Source of the DNA: Aporrectodea caliginosa
Taxonomy: Eukaryota; Annelida; Clitellata; Crassiclitellata; Lumbricidae
Direction of reading: 5' to 3'
NCBI GenBank assembly: GCA_020284085.1
Contig: JACEVL010006447.1
Coordinates: forward strand, 1,653,745-1,717,744
DNA: 64,000 nucleotides
Below the pieces are notes generated by a model. That model ran no database searches. It saw only the letters and a program-made list of their open reading frames with translations, and was not told where the DNA came from. Shown piece after piece: positions 25,372-40,000 of this stretch; within the stretch, counting starts at the first letter, position 1; each line of letters begins with the position of its first letter. The position numbers and the translations under genes are program-made.

Positions 25372-26995
25372 TCGTACTAACTTACAACTGTACAACTCAT
25401 CTAGAGTGAACATAATTTGGATAGAAACAACATTTCAGTTCAACCAGAAAACCTTCCTCTCTTGAAGACGGCTTTTGAAGAAAATTAGCGAAATAGATTT
25501 GGTCGCTTTCAGATCTAAAATTTTCTCCTCTGTCAGCAGACGACCTGTAGTATTTCTACGTCCGCCTTCTTCTCATTTCTTAGAGCACCTGTCGCTTGTT
25601 TCACGCCCATTTCCGACGGTCAGCCAGACCATCGATCTTCGACGCACGGATCGAATCTGTTGCGTAGACTGAAAGATAGCAATCAGCTGATTGGTCGCTG
25701 CTACAACGACGACGTCTCTCTTCATCTCTAAGTCTCTTGTGCATACGCCGATAACAATCTTCCGATTACGTCTCTCTCGGCTGATGTCCATAAGCGCCGT
25801 GAACTGCCATGGTGGGTGGTCATGGGACTTAGGCATCGACTCCGAGACTTCAGACAGTCACTTAACGAAGACTACTATTCAGAAGGATGATTCTCAATAG
25901 AGAAGATTGTAAAAAATAAATTTCGACCCACCAGTGAAGTCAACGACTTATTTCACCCGTCCATCGATCTGTCGCATGACCTTCAATTTTCGTTTATATC
26001 TTAGTCTCTTCTCCTCCTCTTTCTGTCTCTTTCTGTTCTATCTCCTCTCACTCTGCTTTTTGTCCCGTTTTCTGTATCTGTCTACGTCTCACTTGATCCG
26101 TCTTTCTTTATCTGGTAAAAATATTATCTAAATCTTATCCAATCTAATCTCGCCTTGTCCGTTTTGTCAAATCGAATACAATGATTCTATCCAAAACAAT
26201 CGAATCTAATCTAAGACCCGTATGACGCCTTTAAACTTAACATAATTAATGCTCAAGGCTTGTTTGCGCAACGTCTTTATGCTATTGTTCTAACTCATAT
26301 TGGTTTGATTCTAATTAATATGTATTGTTTTATATTCTTTATAATTTCTAAGACACGCCTTTTTCATTCACATGACTCCGTGTCTGTGACTCTTTTGCGA
26401 GATATTATAAGAGATGATAAATAAAATCGAGAAGAGTTCGGCCAAAAGGTGATCCGAAAATGCAGAGCGACAACTTATAGAAAAAATCTGTTCATGTAGA
26501 ATCTACAATAATACATAGACCAATAACGGCTCTGCATAGCGAACAGAGTCTGTAGCCACAAAGGAGAAGGCGAGGCCGCCAAGAGCTGCCCTCGAATTCG
26601 GAGGGAGACAGTCAGAGAACCATGTCTCGAGTTTGATAAGGCCAGTGATCCCATCCTGGATATATATCTGTGTCGTCAGCGTTGGGTGAAGAAAGGAAGA
26701 CTCGTCGAAAAGCGGAACCTGAGTCCACTGCTTTGATGACTTTTAAAGACGAATCGTCGTCGGTCTGTGCTATATTGAATATATATGGCTATCAGACAGA
26801 TCACGATAAACCCACGCAGATATTATACACATAAAAGTGCTATACACATATAATAATATGTGCACAGATAAAGCTTCGTGTCTGTATGGTCTGAGTAGTT
26901 GGATACTGTTGATTCTCAGTCACTTTCCCGCGGCGTTTCGATATAGGAAGAGTTCTAGGAAAACGATCCAGACAGAACAGTCAACACGACAATCG

Positions 26996-27098
26996 TGTGT
27001 GTGCATGTGTGTGTGTGCGTGTGTGTATATGTGTGTGTGTATGTGTGTGTATGTGTGTATGTGTGTATGTGTGTATGTGTGTGTATGTGTGTATGTGT
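26996..27098. repeat. GT-rich array
   Basis: GTGT runs alternating with GTAT, about 100 bp. Confidence 0.95.
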
Positions 27099-27155
27099 CT
27101 CGACCAACTGCAATATAGAAAATGAGAATGCACGTGGTCTACTAACAAACCAACT

Positions 27156-27398
27156 GATTGTATTGTATTGTATTGTATTGTATTTGAACACTTGTTATAG
27201 CTCCCCTACCAGATTTCCCATTCAGAGGCGCTCCCGACTACTGCGCGAACGCTGAATCGGAGTTTCACGCCGAAGCGCATGAGCAATTGCGAGTGAAGGA
27301 CTTGCCCAGGGTCCCTACGCGGCGACTTTTGAGGTGGATTCGAACCCGCAACCCTCCAGCTGCAAGGCACCGAACATACCCCTATACCACCGCGCCCC
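27156..27398 (-). mobile_element. tRNA-derived SINE with LINE-like tail
   Basis: Read on the minus strand it begins GGGGCGCGGTGGTATAGGGG (tRNA-like start with an A-box-like part) and carries a perfect B box, GGGTTCGAATCC, at 27347-27336. The body continues to GGGAGCGCCTCTGAATGG and GAGCTATAACAAG, then ATACAATACAAT repeats. The tail matches the LINE 3' ends elsewhere in the window, which is how SINEs recruit LINE enzymes. Length about 243 bp. Confidence 0.8.
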
Positions 27399-27400
27399 AG

Positions 27401-27576
27401 TTGTATTGTGATGTATTGTATTGTGTGTTGTATTGTACTCCACGTTTATAATGCGTCCGAGCCACCCGCAGTAAAGATCCGAGAAATTAATCTCTGATAA
27501 ACCGACCCGACCGGGAAGCGAACCCGGGGCGCCGGCGTGACGAGCAGGCTACTAACCCACTCTGCCACTCAGGATC
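27401..27576 (-). mobile_element. tRNA-derived SINE, second type, adjacent to the first
   Basis: On the minus strand: AGTGGCAGAGTGGGTTAGTA (A box) and CCGGGTTCGCTTCCCGG (B box, 27526-27510), about 40 bp apart as in tRNA genes. The body runs through GGTTTATCAGAGA to an ACAATACAACACACAATA tail. It ends where the neighbouring SINE starts, so one may have inserted into the A-rich tail of the other. Confidence 0.75.
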
Positions 27577-27929
27577 CTTAACTGATGTCGTTTACCGTAG
27601 ACTCGAGACACCGTTTCAATGCCGTTTGTTTCGCCATTTCCAAATTGTCTTTTATCTCACAAGAAGAGTAACCGGAAATATGCCAGAATGCCATGAAGAC
27701 CTCCGACGTCAACCAAGGTGAACCTAGATCCGAACACATCGACTTTAAATTTTCATCTTAATTTCTTGAATAATTTTCGTTTTCATCTATGCTAAAAAAA
27801 GAGCAGACCAGTCATATGAATTCCACAGAAGCATCAATAGTGAAGAACTCATCGAAAGGGCGCCTTTCAACTAAGTTTTTATAATTATATGTATGTATGT
27901 AGGTATGTAGTATGTATTTATGCATGTAT

Positions 27930-28260
27930 CTGGCTACATGTGAAACGCCTTTAAGAACATAAAATGCCAATCTAAAAGACTAAATAGGTACACCATAACA
28001 TAGCTCGAGAATGTTTTCTGTGAAGAAATAGTGCGCGTGTTTAATGATAGATTGTTCCAGGAGGATGGTTTTAGGCATGAGAAAGCACGATGTACCCACA
28101 TCGTTGTACGAAAGCGCGGAACCAACAATTCTCCACTTGCCGCTGAACGCAACGACCGACGATTGAGCTGGGTGGAAATAGGAACGTAGTGCTCTCTTAT
28201 GTATTTTGACGCCGCACCGACCATCGAAGCTCTCTCCCCTCTTGAGTATCTAGAATATAA
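27930..28260 (-). mobile_element. LINE reverse transcriptase C-terminal fragment
   Basis: The minus strand reads REHYVPISTQLNRRSLRSAA, SGELLVPRFRT and SSWNNLSLNTRTI, the usual C-terminal block of a CR1/L2-like LINE. An open frame of 117 codons covers it. The LINE is 5'-truncated; only this end remains. Confidence 0.75.
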
Positions 28261-28756
28261 TCCGGAAGCCAGGTCTGTTTCGTGCATGTAGCTCTAAACT
28301 TCTGGTTCATTGTAAGCACCCTTCAATCTAACGACATCCCATCCACGTTATAATTACACACAACGCGTCCCTATCCTCGACCAGTCGGTAAACTTTGACC
28401 CCGCGGACGACTTCCTTACGAGCCAATCATCGCAGTCTCATCAATATTCAGCACGCCCTGCGAACCCTTCAGCCGCGATCTCTGCAATGATAGCTTCACA
28501 GGGCAACCGAAAATTAAACCTGATCCGCAATTCTTTTTTACGACAAATAAAAGTCAACGACCAGGTGCTGGCTTTGTGCAAACGACATCACATCCAATAT
28601 AATAGGATCAGATTGTCCCGTTTTTTGATGGATGCTGAAAGAGAAAAAACAAGTAAGTTAATGAGTATTATTAGGTATAAACTGGTGAGTACCAGCGCTT
28701 TATTATTCCACCGAGATCCGAGAAAGACGACATTTTATGGCGAATACTAGCTTTTA

Positions 28757-28983
28757 CATAATAATAATATATAATAATATCTTTTCTTTAATAAGCGCCT
28801 GACAAACGCACTGCGCTGTACATTTACATGTTATGCAATTTAAATCTTAACTACTAACAGAACGGACAGCCTGCAATACAACGGCGCTAATAGCAGCCTA
28901 CAAAGCATATCCGCCCAACGGGGGCTCGAACTCGGTACCTCTCGGTCTCTGTGCCAGATGCTATCCAATGCGCTATCGGGCCC
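28757..28983 (-). mobile_element. tRNA-derived SINE, third type
   Basis: On the minus strand it starts GCCCGATAGCGCATTGGATA (A box) and has GAGTTCGAGCCC (B box near 28933-28922). The body contains GGCTGCTATTAGCGCCG and GCAGGCTGTCCGTTCTG. It ends with a GGCGCTTATTAAAG tail and ATT repeats. A second copy is at 42430-42688. Confidence 0.8.
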
Positions 28984-29040
28984 TTCAGATAAGATGAAGA
29001 TTATTTAGCCTCAAACGAACTCCAGGCAGACTTATCCCCA

Positions 29041-29165
29041 AGACAGTAAACTCGAGACCGAGACCGAGACAGTGGGGTCCAAGACCGAGACCGAGACCGA
29101 GACAGTGAGGTCCGAGACCGAGACCGAGACGAGACACCAGGTCCGAGACAGTTTGAGACAGTTCA
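29041..29165. repeat. GAGACC-rich repeat cluster 1
   Basis: Copies of CCGAGACCGAGACAGTGGGG with variations, about four times. A closely related cluster in the same orientation is at 29828-29948. Confidence 0.85.
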
Positions 29166-29827
29166 AAACGAATGAAATGCACATTGGACCCAAGTCCCGA
29201 AACAATTTTTCTATACTTTTGAAGTCTATAATACCAGGGTCAAGTCAATGAAATCAGCCGATCACCTGAATTGTATAAACTATAAAGAAATTAAATATTT
29301 CAGCCATTCTAAAATCTTCTAGATAATTCTAAAATTTAAACTAACAAAATTCCATATATAGGTCTATAAGCGATTTAGCGACATAAGTCACATCACTCAC
29401 CTTGAGAAACTAGATGTTGTTCCAAGCGTTTCGCTTATGTTGGCTTTACACAAACGACGAACGGCATGCCATTTATTTTGGTTTTCATTGATTTCAAACT
29501 GCGTGAATACAAATTTCACTATTTCATGTTCTTTATGAGACATTTTAAGATATTTTGAAATTTTGGACTGAAAGTGCAAACGTAAGACTGCTTTTTTCAA
29601 TAGGCTACTCTTACATCTTAATATCAGAAATACCGCTTTTAAAAAAAACTTCCTGTCTGTTTGGCACTTCCGATTAACTAGTTATCCGTTCGGCACAAGA
29701 CAATTTATAGCGTAATACTGTACGAAGTTCCAAACAAAATACAGTTTGTACGAAAACTTTGGAGACCGCTTCTAAAAGAGAACAAGACTTTCGCTTCGAG
29801 ACAGTTTCCAAAAAGTCAAGAAATGAT

Positions 29828-29948
29828 CTCGAGACCGAGACCGAGACAGTGGGGTCCGAGACCGAGACCGAAACATCAAAAAACCTGTCTCGAGACGTCT
29901 CGAGACCGAGCCAGTGTCTCGAGACCGAGACAGTGTCTCGAGACAATC
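29828..29948. repeat. GAGACC-rich repeat cluster 2
   Basis: Same GAGACCGAGACAGTGGGGTC unit as cluster 1, plus several copies of the palindrome GTCTCGAGAC near 29887-29943. Confidence 0.85.
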
Positions 29949-29989
29949 CAACCCTGACTCCAGGTAGTTGCAAGTAGCCGTTTTTACTG

Positions 29990-30140
29990 ACGATTACTCG
30001 AATACGAATACTCGAATACGAATACTCGAGTATTAGTAATCGTTATTTATTGACAAACAATGGGAAACGAGTATCTGAAATTGTTGACGAGTAGACTACT
30101 CGAACGAATTAGCAGAATATGTAGCAACCTACTATATATA
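29990..30140. repeat. ACTCGAATACGAAT repeat
   Basis: ACTCGAATACGAAT occurs in tandem at 29995-30025, followed by scattered ACTCGA and GAGTA motifs to 30145. Confidence 0.6.
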
Positions 30141-30149
30141 ATGACTACT

Positions 30150-33100
30150 CGAATGTGAGTCTACGTCTGCTGTTTACGCTCGGTCGAAAGGGGTTGCATG
30201 CAAATCTTTCGCCATTAAGCAACGGTGCTGACGTCGTAACTAAGACGAATTGTTCCCATTTAGATTTATGCTCCTGATTATGGCTGCGCCGCTGGTTCTG
30301 TATAGTGGTATCATCTTATTGTATCACACCTATACGTGGAAATGTTACGCAGTTCGATGTAACTCATAGGCGTAGCTACATTGAGGCACGAGGAGGCAGT
30401 TGCCTCCTCTTTCTTTTTTTATATACTGGAACTTCCACTGACCAATGACCCCAATGACCAGGATTTTGCCAATGGTCAGTGAGGCTGCCTTCTCTTCAAT
30501 TTAAGTCTCGTTACGAGCCTGATGCAACTACCTATTACGTAGTGTAAAGTGAAGTATGCACCCTGAGGGTACACTTTATATATTGTGCTTTTCAAGAAGC
30601 TCCCAAAAGCGATGCTTATTCTAGCCTCAGTAGTATTAGAGTTCAGCAAATACTTTATATAATGCAATACTTCGTATTTTTCAGAAGCAAATACGTAATG
30701 TAATGCAACACAGTGTATTTTCCTGATGCAGCTAATATGAAGCCGCGTGTCACAGCGTGTTAAAAAGTAATGTATCTAAACACGTATAAAAAACGTCAGT
30801 ATGAGAAACCCTAAGAAAGCAAATGCGCTGTTTTCAACAGAAAAGACGACGTGTCATTATATGCTTTTATGCTTACTTGGTTATAATGGATAAAGTATAG
30901 GCCTACACATGCCTAAAGAAAATGCTGCGATCTATAAGACGATTGGAAGTAAGAACTTCATGTGCTTCATGTTCACTGTACTTAAGTCAGTTTAGCTTCT
31001 GCTATTACAATCGTGACTTAGGCCTACTACAGGAAACAGCGAACCCTCTTGGAAGATTCTGCATGACACTGCATGTGTCGTGTAGCATATGCAACCGGGT
31101 ACGTCTTCATGACTGAAATTCTTTAACAGGGTACAAGCCATCATCATCAAACTGGCTGTGCATTATAGCAGCAATGGATATGAGAAATGAGCGCATTACA
31201 ATAAATATTTTTTGCAGATAAACAAAGGACTTTTTCATAGGACGTTATATTAATGCGCGGAATCAACTTTATCTGTCCTTTTCACGATGGTCTTGACTTT
31301 GACTGTCTAAACAGCGACTTTGCACCCGACGATGTTTTGACATCATAGTTTCGGTCTCGTCGTTAAACTTGATTCACATGCATGAAGACTGCTTAGAAAT
31401 AGTCAACCGATGATGAGCAATATTTCACTGGATTTCGATAACGAGTCTGTGGCGCTGCAGCCTCCTTGGGTTTAGTCTTAATGAGAACTTGTTAACTCAG
31501 AAGTCAGAACAATGAAATGGATTGGCATCGAATCTACCAGTGCTGGGGTAGAATGCAATTGAAGGTTGTTCAACCTATTCAACGAAGTAAGGCCTGCAAA
31601 AGCATGCAATCGTGACTTACTACAAGAAACCTTGTTTACGCATTACTGTTGTTCTAACCTTCATTAACTTCATAAGTAAGGCTGGTTCTAATCCGAATAA
31701 TACTTTGGTTTTACATAATACTTCAAATGTCTTTATGTCTTTAAAGCAGAGCTGTCTTCTTTTATGTAATTTTAATCTCTTCTTCCCATTCCCAGATATT
31801 GGCCTTTTAAAACTAGAGAGCACTGTCGTCTCTGTAATTAATAGGCGGAGCTTGAACATTATTCTTTGAGTAGAAAGCCTGAAAATTTATTATACGTAAT
31901 AATAACCAGTCTATTACTTAACTTGATGCCAGTTGAAGGGTAGACATCACAGACAATAGCAGCTATCAGAAGGCCAATATCTTGTTTACATTCGCTCCAT
32001 TTATTAGCATTCGTTGGTACTGGTTTCCTGACACCATCTTGTACGATCCTAATCGTACACATTAGCACTTCGCGGCAGGCCATGAAAAGTAAGTAAGTAT
32101 ATTCCTTATTAACAAATTGCTAATCGCATTTTTGTGGACTTTGGGACAGACTTCGCTTGAAGGGAGATTTTAATCACGATTCCGGCCTTGGATTCGATAT
32201 GCTCAGGCACGTTGCCCTTGTGGAACCACTAAGAAGAGGACACCAGATGAGCTTGTGCCTAGGGCCCCAATAGCCCTTAATCCTGGCCTGTATAAAGGCA
32301 AACGATTTGTCAGAAGGCCGAGAATTAAGCACTGGCTCCGGTTCGTCGAAACAAGCGACCGATAGTTTCCTCTCCATAATAAATCAGAGGCTGTGTCTGG
32401 CGGAAAAGATTGCGCCACTATAATAGGCCGGCGGCCGATCAATTTAGTGGGCGATAATATCCGTAGTTGGCTGATTTGCAGTCACCCTCGCTGGCTGTGG
32501 GTCAGCGAGAAAATAACCAGCAGAAGTAGTCGCTTTCCTAGACATCACCCATAGATATCTGTGGCGAACATGAAAATGTGCATCATAAGTCATTCAGTAA
32601 TAAAGGGAGCCAGTTCAGTCGATTCGATCAGCGTTTTGTATGGCAGAGATTCCCATCCGCCAAAAGCCATTTCTTATCACCTCCTCCTCCTCCTCCTCCT
32701 CCTCCTCCTCCTTCTCCTCGTCCTCCTTCTCCTCGTCCTCCTCCTCGTCTAACAACCACAACGACCATTGACATTATTATAATGGGAGGGTTTTAGGGTA
32801 GGTTACTGGTAACACTCTGATCCACATTGTTTACAGTTAGTTAGTAAAATTGCCTATTAATTTCATTCCGCGTGGAGATTAAATTGACTACTATAGCGCC
32901 ATTGTCACAATGCACAAGACATCAGTCGATGGTCACTTCAGGTTAAATCGAAGTCAAGAGTCAGTACCCGTTAGAACATTACATTAAACAAAATAAAAAA
33001 ACATTGGCTAACATTAGTTAACATATTAAGATAACGCAAGATAACGTAATAATTATAAGATGACATTACATGTAAGAAAACATAACATGAGGTAAAATAA

Positions 33101-33240
33101 GACGTAACATAACATAGAATGGTCTGAACATTTTGAAAATTGACAACAAACGAAGCTCTAGCGTTGCAGAAACAATGTCGCCTTCTTGTGGTTTACAGTG
33201 GTTGTTCCTTTTGGTTTCAGACGGATTGCCGTAGTTATTA
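30150..33240. other. Region without recognised genes
   Basis: Only short frames. At 30415-30480 CCAATGACC-type repeats occur. At 32680-32750 there is a CCT array. At 32990-33120 the sequence has many AACAT/AAGATAAC repeats. Confidence 0.4.
32680..32750. repeat. CCT trinucleotide array
   Basis: About 70 bp of CTC units with a few CGT interruptions. Confidence 0.95.
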
Positions 33241-33249
33241 AACTAGATC

Positions 33250-33660
33250 ACTGGGCAAATATTATGAAATCTCTACAGATCAGAATTTCCTAACTTGCCT
33301 GATTACTCCTTGCCCTCATCTGTCAGCTTCTTTGACTTCCTGTAGACTTCAGGAAAAGATTTCAGCTGCAACACGTGCAGCTCCTGTTTACCACTAATTT
33401 CTTATGTCCCATTCCACAACCTGCGATCTTCGGGAACAGGTGTTTTGGCTTTGAGCCACGATGCAGAACTGTCATATTATGCTCTCGTGCATCCTTAGCC
33501 GCTGGCCACAAGGAATGGAACCGACTCCTGCCTATGTTTCTTTGACGCTCCAGCTCTTGCTTCCCTCAAGACACGCCCCTCACAATTAACTACTTTCCCT
33601 GCACTGTGTGTCTAATTCCATTATCATCTAGGAACTGTTTAAATGCATCTCAAATTCACA
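33250..33660 (+). mobile_element. LINE reverse transcriptase C-terminal fragment
   Basis: The plus strand reads NRCFGFEPRCRTVILCSRA and AAGHKEWNRLLP in one frame. It resembles the CR1-like C-terminal block (variable RCFGF / HxxWNxLP). Decayed, with no start or upstream domains. Confidence 0.5.
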
Positions 33661-33990
33661 CATTTTCTGAATAAAAATGATAAGAAATGACAGCGTCTTG
33701 ATAAAATGTGCCAGATCTTGTCTCTGGGTGGATTTGTACCTCTATATGATAAGTTTCTTTCTTGGAATGTATACTGACAGACGGACGATCTGTCAATATT
33801 CTAATTCCGTTCGCTCTGGTTAAAGTTATGTTGGGCTGATATTTTAGCTTATTCATTCGTAATTACAAGCTTATGTCAGTTGAAGATTATTAGTCCAATC
33901 TGGGTCGACCATTTGTTTCTCAGACACATTTTGAAAAAGCACGTTAATAGGGCGCGGTATACATACACAATTGGCTAGAGCTCTCGGGTT

Positions 33991-34280
<290 letters not shown>

Positions 34281-34588
34281 GACGATGACGACGATAAAGT
34301 AATACACTTAACTAAAAAATTTCCTTCATCATTTCTGCCATACGTTATACTAAATTTACAGAAGAATAGGGATTTATTGAGTTTCTGTCGTGACGATTAT
34401 AATAATGATTGTTCGCTGACAATAAGAAACGAGATGCTGAGAACTGAACGACGCTGGACAACAGATTCAGAGCAACTGCGTGAAATGGGAAAGATATCTT
34501 AAACTCAAAATCAAACAAAATGTGCAATTTAATTAACACAAGAATAGTGGAATTTATGTTTATATAAAATCACATAGTATTTGGTTAA

Positions 34589-34617
34589 TATATATATATA
34601 TATATATATATATTTGG

Positions 34618-34648
<31 letters not shown>
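34589..34648. repeat. TA dinucleotide array, split
   Basis: Two TA runs of about 24 bp separated by TTTGGTT. Confidence 0.95.
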
Positions 34649-34652
<4 letters not shown>

Positions 34653-35254
34653 AATACAAAGTGTGGTTGATGTAGAATGCGCCACTCAGTGGCATCGAGG
34701 AGAGAGGAGGAGTAACGAAGTCTGCAACAGACTGCGCGCATCGTCAAAGGCGTTCGTGTAATTGCTTTCGTCGTTTCCATGCTTTTGTCTCTCGTCCTCC
34801 TCCTCCGACTGTTCAGCCTCATGCATAGATACTAATCTGTCAGTCGTGTTGCAGTCAATCAACTCTAAGACGCTGCTGTCAATATCTTTGGTATAATAAT
34901 CACAAGTCTCTTGCGTCTTCGATCAAAATCACTGCTGTTCCATTTCCATTCCCGGTCTTACTTTCCTCTTCACAGAATATTTTCTTCTTCCCATCTTCTA
35001 TTCTTCAGTCTCCCAGTCCTCCGTTTCCTAAATGTAGGCATCTATGGATACTGCTTTTTCTCTAAATTCAATCTGTTTATTTAACTGCTGCATAACTGTA
35101 TGTTGCATTGTCTTCAACATCTCCTGTCATCTCTGTCTCTCTATTCTTTATGAATGAGAAGACAATTCAAATGTTCATTTATACAGATTATGGTTTCTTA
35201 AACTGAAGTATAACGATGACTGCCATTATAAAAGTTATTTCTGCCGGTTATAAT

Positions 35255-35410
35255 CAATTCATTTCAATTCAAAAAGTTTTATTGTTTCCCATCATAATTA
35301 CTAAATACAACTATCAACACTAGTGTTATTTAGGCAACAAACGGAGAGCCCTGAAGGGTCGCAGGATCCACTAATTAGGGCTACCTAAGTACCATATGAT
35401 GTGGTGATAC
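35255..35410 (-). mobile_element. LINE 3' UTR copy
   Basis: Minus-strand copy of the UTR module also seen at 6770, 8650 and 10440. It has CCCTAATTAGTGGATCCTGC and CCCTTCAGGGCTC, and TTTTATTG at the low-coordinate end. Further right at 35463-35530 a 30-bp segment with AACAAACTTAACTAAGCGAT is present twice in tandem. Confidence 0.55.
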
Positions 35411-36099
35411 TGACGGTTCGTATACATATATACAGAGAACCAACAACAGATAATACACAAAAATCAAAACAAACTTAACTAAGCGATGGCAACACAGCAA
35501 TTCGAAATCAAAACAAACTTAACTAAGCGATGGCAAACCTAATCATAAAACTTCTGCAGGTTGGAAAAATCCAATTGGATGCCCTCGCCACACGTGGACA
35601 AGTGCAGTGGAAGCCGACCTGCGCCCTTTGAACTTCGAGTTGCACACAGCCTGGATGCGAGTCTAGAACAGAGCCGACTGGCTGAACGTTGTGGAAACAA
35701 TAACATTCCAGATGGGAGCGTGCCTTACATAATGGTGATGATGACGATTAGTAAAATTAACGTGGGCAACACGCGCAAATGCATTGTCTTGATAATATTG
35801 CAAACATCCTGTTGCCCACTTCTAATAGTCGTTAAATTTTACTCTTGCTACTGTTTCTGCAAATTTGACCGAGCTGTCGATATTACATAAACTTAGTTCT
35901 CTTTATATGTATAAAGCTGCATTTACACAACCAGAAAATACTCAACGCAATTTAATTAGAATAGCCGTCAATGAGCCTATTATGGCAAAGTGACGAAAGC
36001 AGACGAAAGTACGGTGGCCGAGAAGGACCAAGTGGCTGTATTGTGTGAAAGGATGACCTTACTATTTAAAAAGTATATAACAATATCAACCTACATCCG

Positions 36100-37021
<922 letters not shown>

Positions 37022-37029
37022 AATATGGA

Positions 37030-40000
37030 GTCGTTTGGTGTCGGATAGTGGGTAATGAATTTAAGGAGGTCAAGCCGAGCCCCGGCGGTCGATCAAAGGT
37101 TAGAAGCATGGAGTCAACAGAAGAAGCTGAGGGCTCAAACTTCGACCTTCCGGCAAATCGGACACTGGTTTGCACCGATACAGTTACAGTTATGTATCTG
37201 TGAGATTACGATTACGACGTAGCAAGTACCGAGCAGAACGTGTCTCCTCTTTGTTTCGTGACTCTCAAGTCTTGTACAAAGTCTTTGCTTTCGTTGCAGC
37301 CTCTGCAATCCACTGCAGGAACATCTTTTCAGTTTTCCAGCTAAAAAAGCTCCTGCGTTTTGCGTCGTTTTCTTCCGTCGACCGTTAAATTAACGACGGT
37401 GAAGATGATCAGCTGCTCGATGCAAAAGGAAGGAGAAAGGCAGAACAAAGAACTCAGCGAAATAATATGAGCAACGGGGATTCCTATCAAGAGTAACAAT
37501 TGACATCATATTCTGCGGCGTCGCGTGGCATCAAGCATGATGATGATGAGGAGCGACGACCAGCGATGTTGTTTACCGTCGAGGTCACACAGCGGTTGCC
37601 TCACTGGGCAGGACTCCCTTGTGAATGTAAGAGGACGCAGCATCAGATACCCCTCGATACAGGGGATCTGTGCACGGGATGGTAGGCATTCATCGAAGCC
37701 CGGTTAGTTGGGCCAAGGACCTCTGGATAATACTCTGGGCCAAATGACAGGAGCCCTTGTTTCCCATATTTCAACGATATATGTGCTCTGACAGTGCCAG
37801 TCCCAAGATTGAATAAAGGAGGAGGGCGACGCTAATGGTCTTCGTTACCACACAGTGGTCGTCAAACAGTAAACAAGCAAAAAGGGAGCCCTTGGTTGAG
37901 CATATGACCTCCTTGTGATTGACGCATGACTAACACCGGACTCTCCTAGCATTTAACCAAATCCGAGATTTGTCTACTTGCAGTCGGCATACATTTGTAA
38001 TTGTAAGTGCTTATTTATATAGCGCCTCTTCAAGAAGACTGGTAATAGGTGCTCCCGACTTAACTATAGACAGGACCCTTATCGAATAGAAGAAACGACT
38101 TTTAAAGGTAGAAGACTCCTATGTTCCAGAATGAGAGACCGACCACTGCGAGGCTTTCCATGTTGCATTGTGGCATTGTGGCAGTAGGCCTACGCGACGG
38201 AGGGAGAGCGACATTTCCAAATTAGAATCTGTTCCTCGTTTAGGTCCGCACGTGGACGAGTCCAACTAAAGCTATGCGGTAAATCGCAACAAACACCGAT
38301 AAAGAAAATTAATTCCTCATAATACCAGAAAATCTGCCCAACACGAGACTCTGTCGCAGTAGAAGACCAAAGGACCTATACACGAAGTAGGGAACAAATT
38401 CCGCTTGAGACCAGCTATATTGCTAACATAAACACGCTAGAATAAGTGACGGCCAGCATGATCGCAGACGATCCATACGCACATACATGCATACCAATTT
38501 CTATAGAGGCGTGTTTTTAATCTCTTCGCTTACACCATATAAAACCACACGTGTTCTAGTGACAAAGCTATTTAATTATTTCTTTTGGTCACTCTCTAAA
38601 CCGTAAGACGTCGGAAACACCGGTTTCTGCGATTAAAAAAGCGAAGCATCGTTAAGCTCGGTAGAATCGTGAATCACTGACCGTCTACAATGTCCCGTGT
38701 TGTGGGCTTTATATGAAACGGTGGCTCATTGGGTGACAGCCTGCAGAGAAATTCCTTATACGGCAATCGTATGTAAGGGTAATGGTAGTGTTGTGCAATT
38801 TCTAAAGCATTGATATAGTTAGCTATTTCTATGTTGCTTTACAATGTCAACTGTCAGTGCCACAAAGGTTAAATTTCTTGGATAGAAGCCGCCGAGAGGA
38901 AGGCCATGTCCGATCCAGGAGGACCAGCCACCGGAACGCCAGTTATTCTGGCTCTTAACGCCTTCACATTTGATGAACGCAAGCGCAGGCGATGCCCTGA
39001 GTCATCATACAGGATCCATTCTACACGATACAGTGGTGCACAGTTGTCTAGACACTTGTAGAGACCCAAAGTGAGTCCATAACACACAAATGTTTGTCGC
39101 CATCGACAACAGAATGAAGATATGCAAATCTAGATAGGCTACCAATAACACTTCCTGCCTCACTGAAGGCTACTCTAATGACTGGTTTTCCTCATCAGTC
39201 TCGAATTCTTTGAAGTCGTTTCTTCTCCCTCCGGGGCTTCCGTGATGAGAGCGCCTCTCAATAGCTATTCTACAAGAGGCGCTTTATAAATGTTTAGATA
39301 TGTTACGATACAGTTGCATGTCTTACTCATTAGCGACCAGTATAAAATTTAAAAAACATATATATTATATATGTCCTAATTTGATAATTATCAACCACTG
39401 AAACAGTTCCTTTTCACAGACGGAAGCTTGACCTGAACTAATCGTTACAGAATGAACGAACGGCGTTAGTGTTTCTGTCCATTATGTCATGCTGTGCTTC
39501 TGGCTAGGACATCTGCGCACACGCTCAACATGCATGAGGTCAGCTATTCATGCAGTTGGTACGTCCATTTAAAAAATAATTATCATCAGAGGACAAACAC
39601 GGAACAATCAACCCAATGACATGATAAGCAATCCTAAAAGAGGACAAGCATTGAAACAACGAAACTTAGAAGAAGAAGCAGAAGAAGAAGGGCAGTCCTT
39701 TTAATCTAACTCCGAGAGGCAGTCATGAGTGGGAACTGTTAGCGCTATGCGACACCCTAACTCTCCAGCAAATACAAAGGCAACTCTCTCAGCTGATTAC
39801 TTCATCTGTTTGCCTTTAGCTTTCGATTTCTTTTGCATGCAGCAAAGAGTAAATGTCGTATAGAAATTGTTTGCTTATTTCTTATTTGTTTCAGCTTAAT
39901 AAGCAATAATGCTAATACAGCTGTACATTAGCATACGTCATATAATCATATTCTATGCGCTCATTTGAAATAATGAGTCTGTGCTTCTCCTTTTTGCTTC

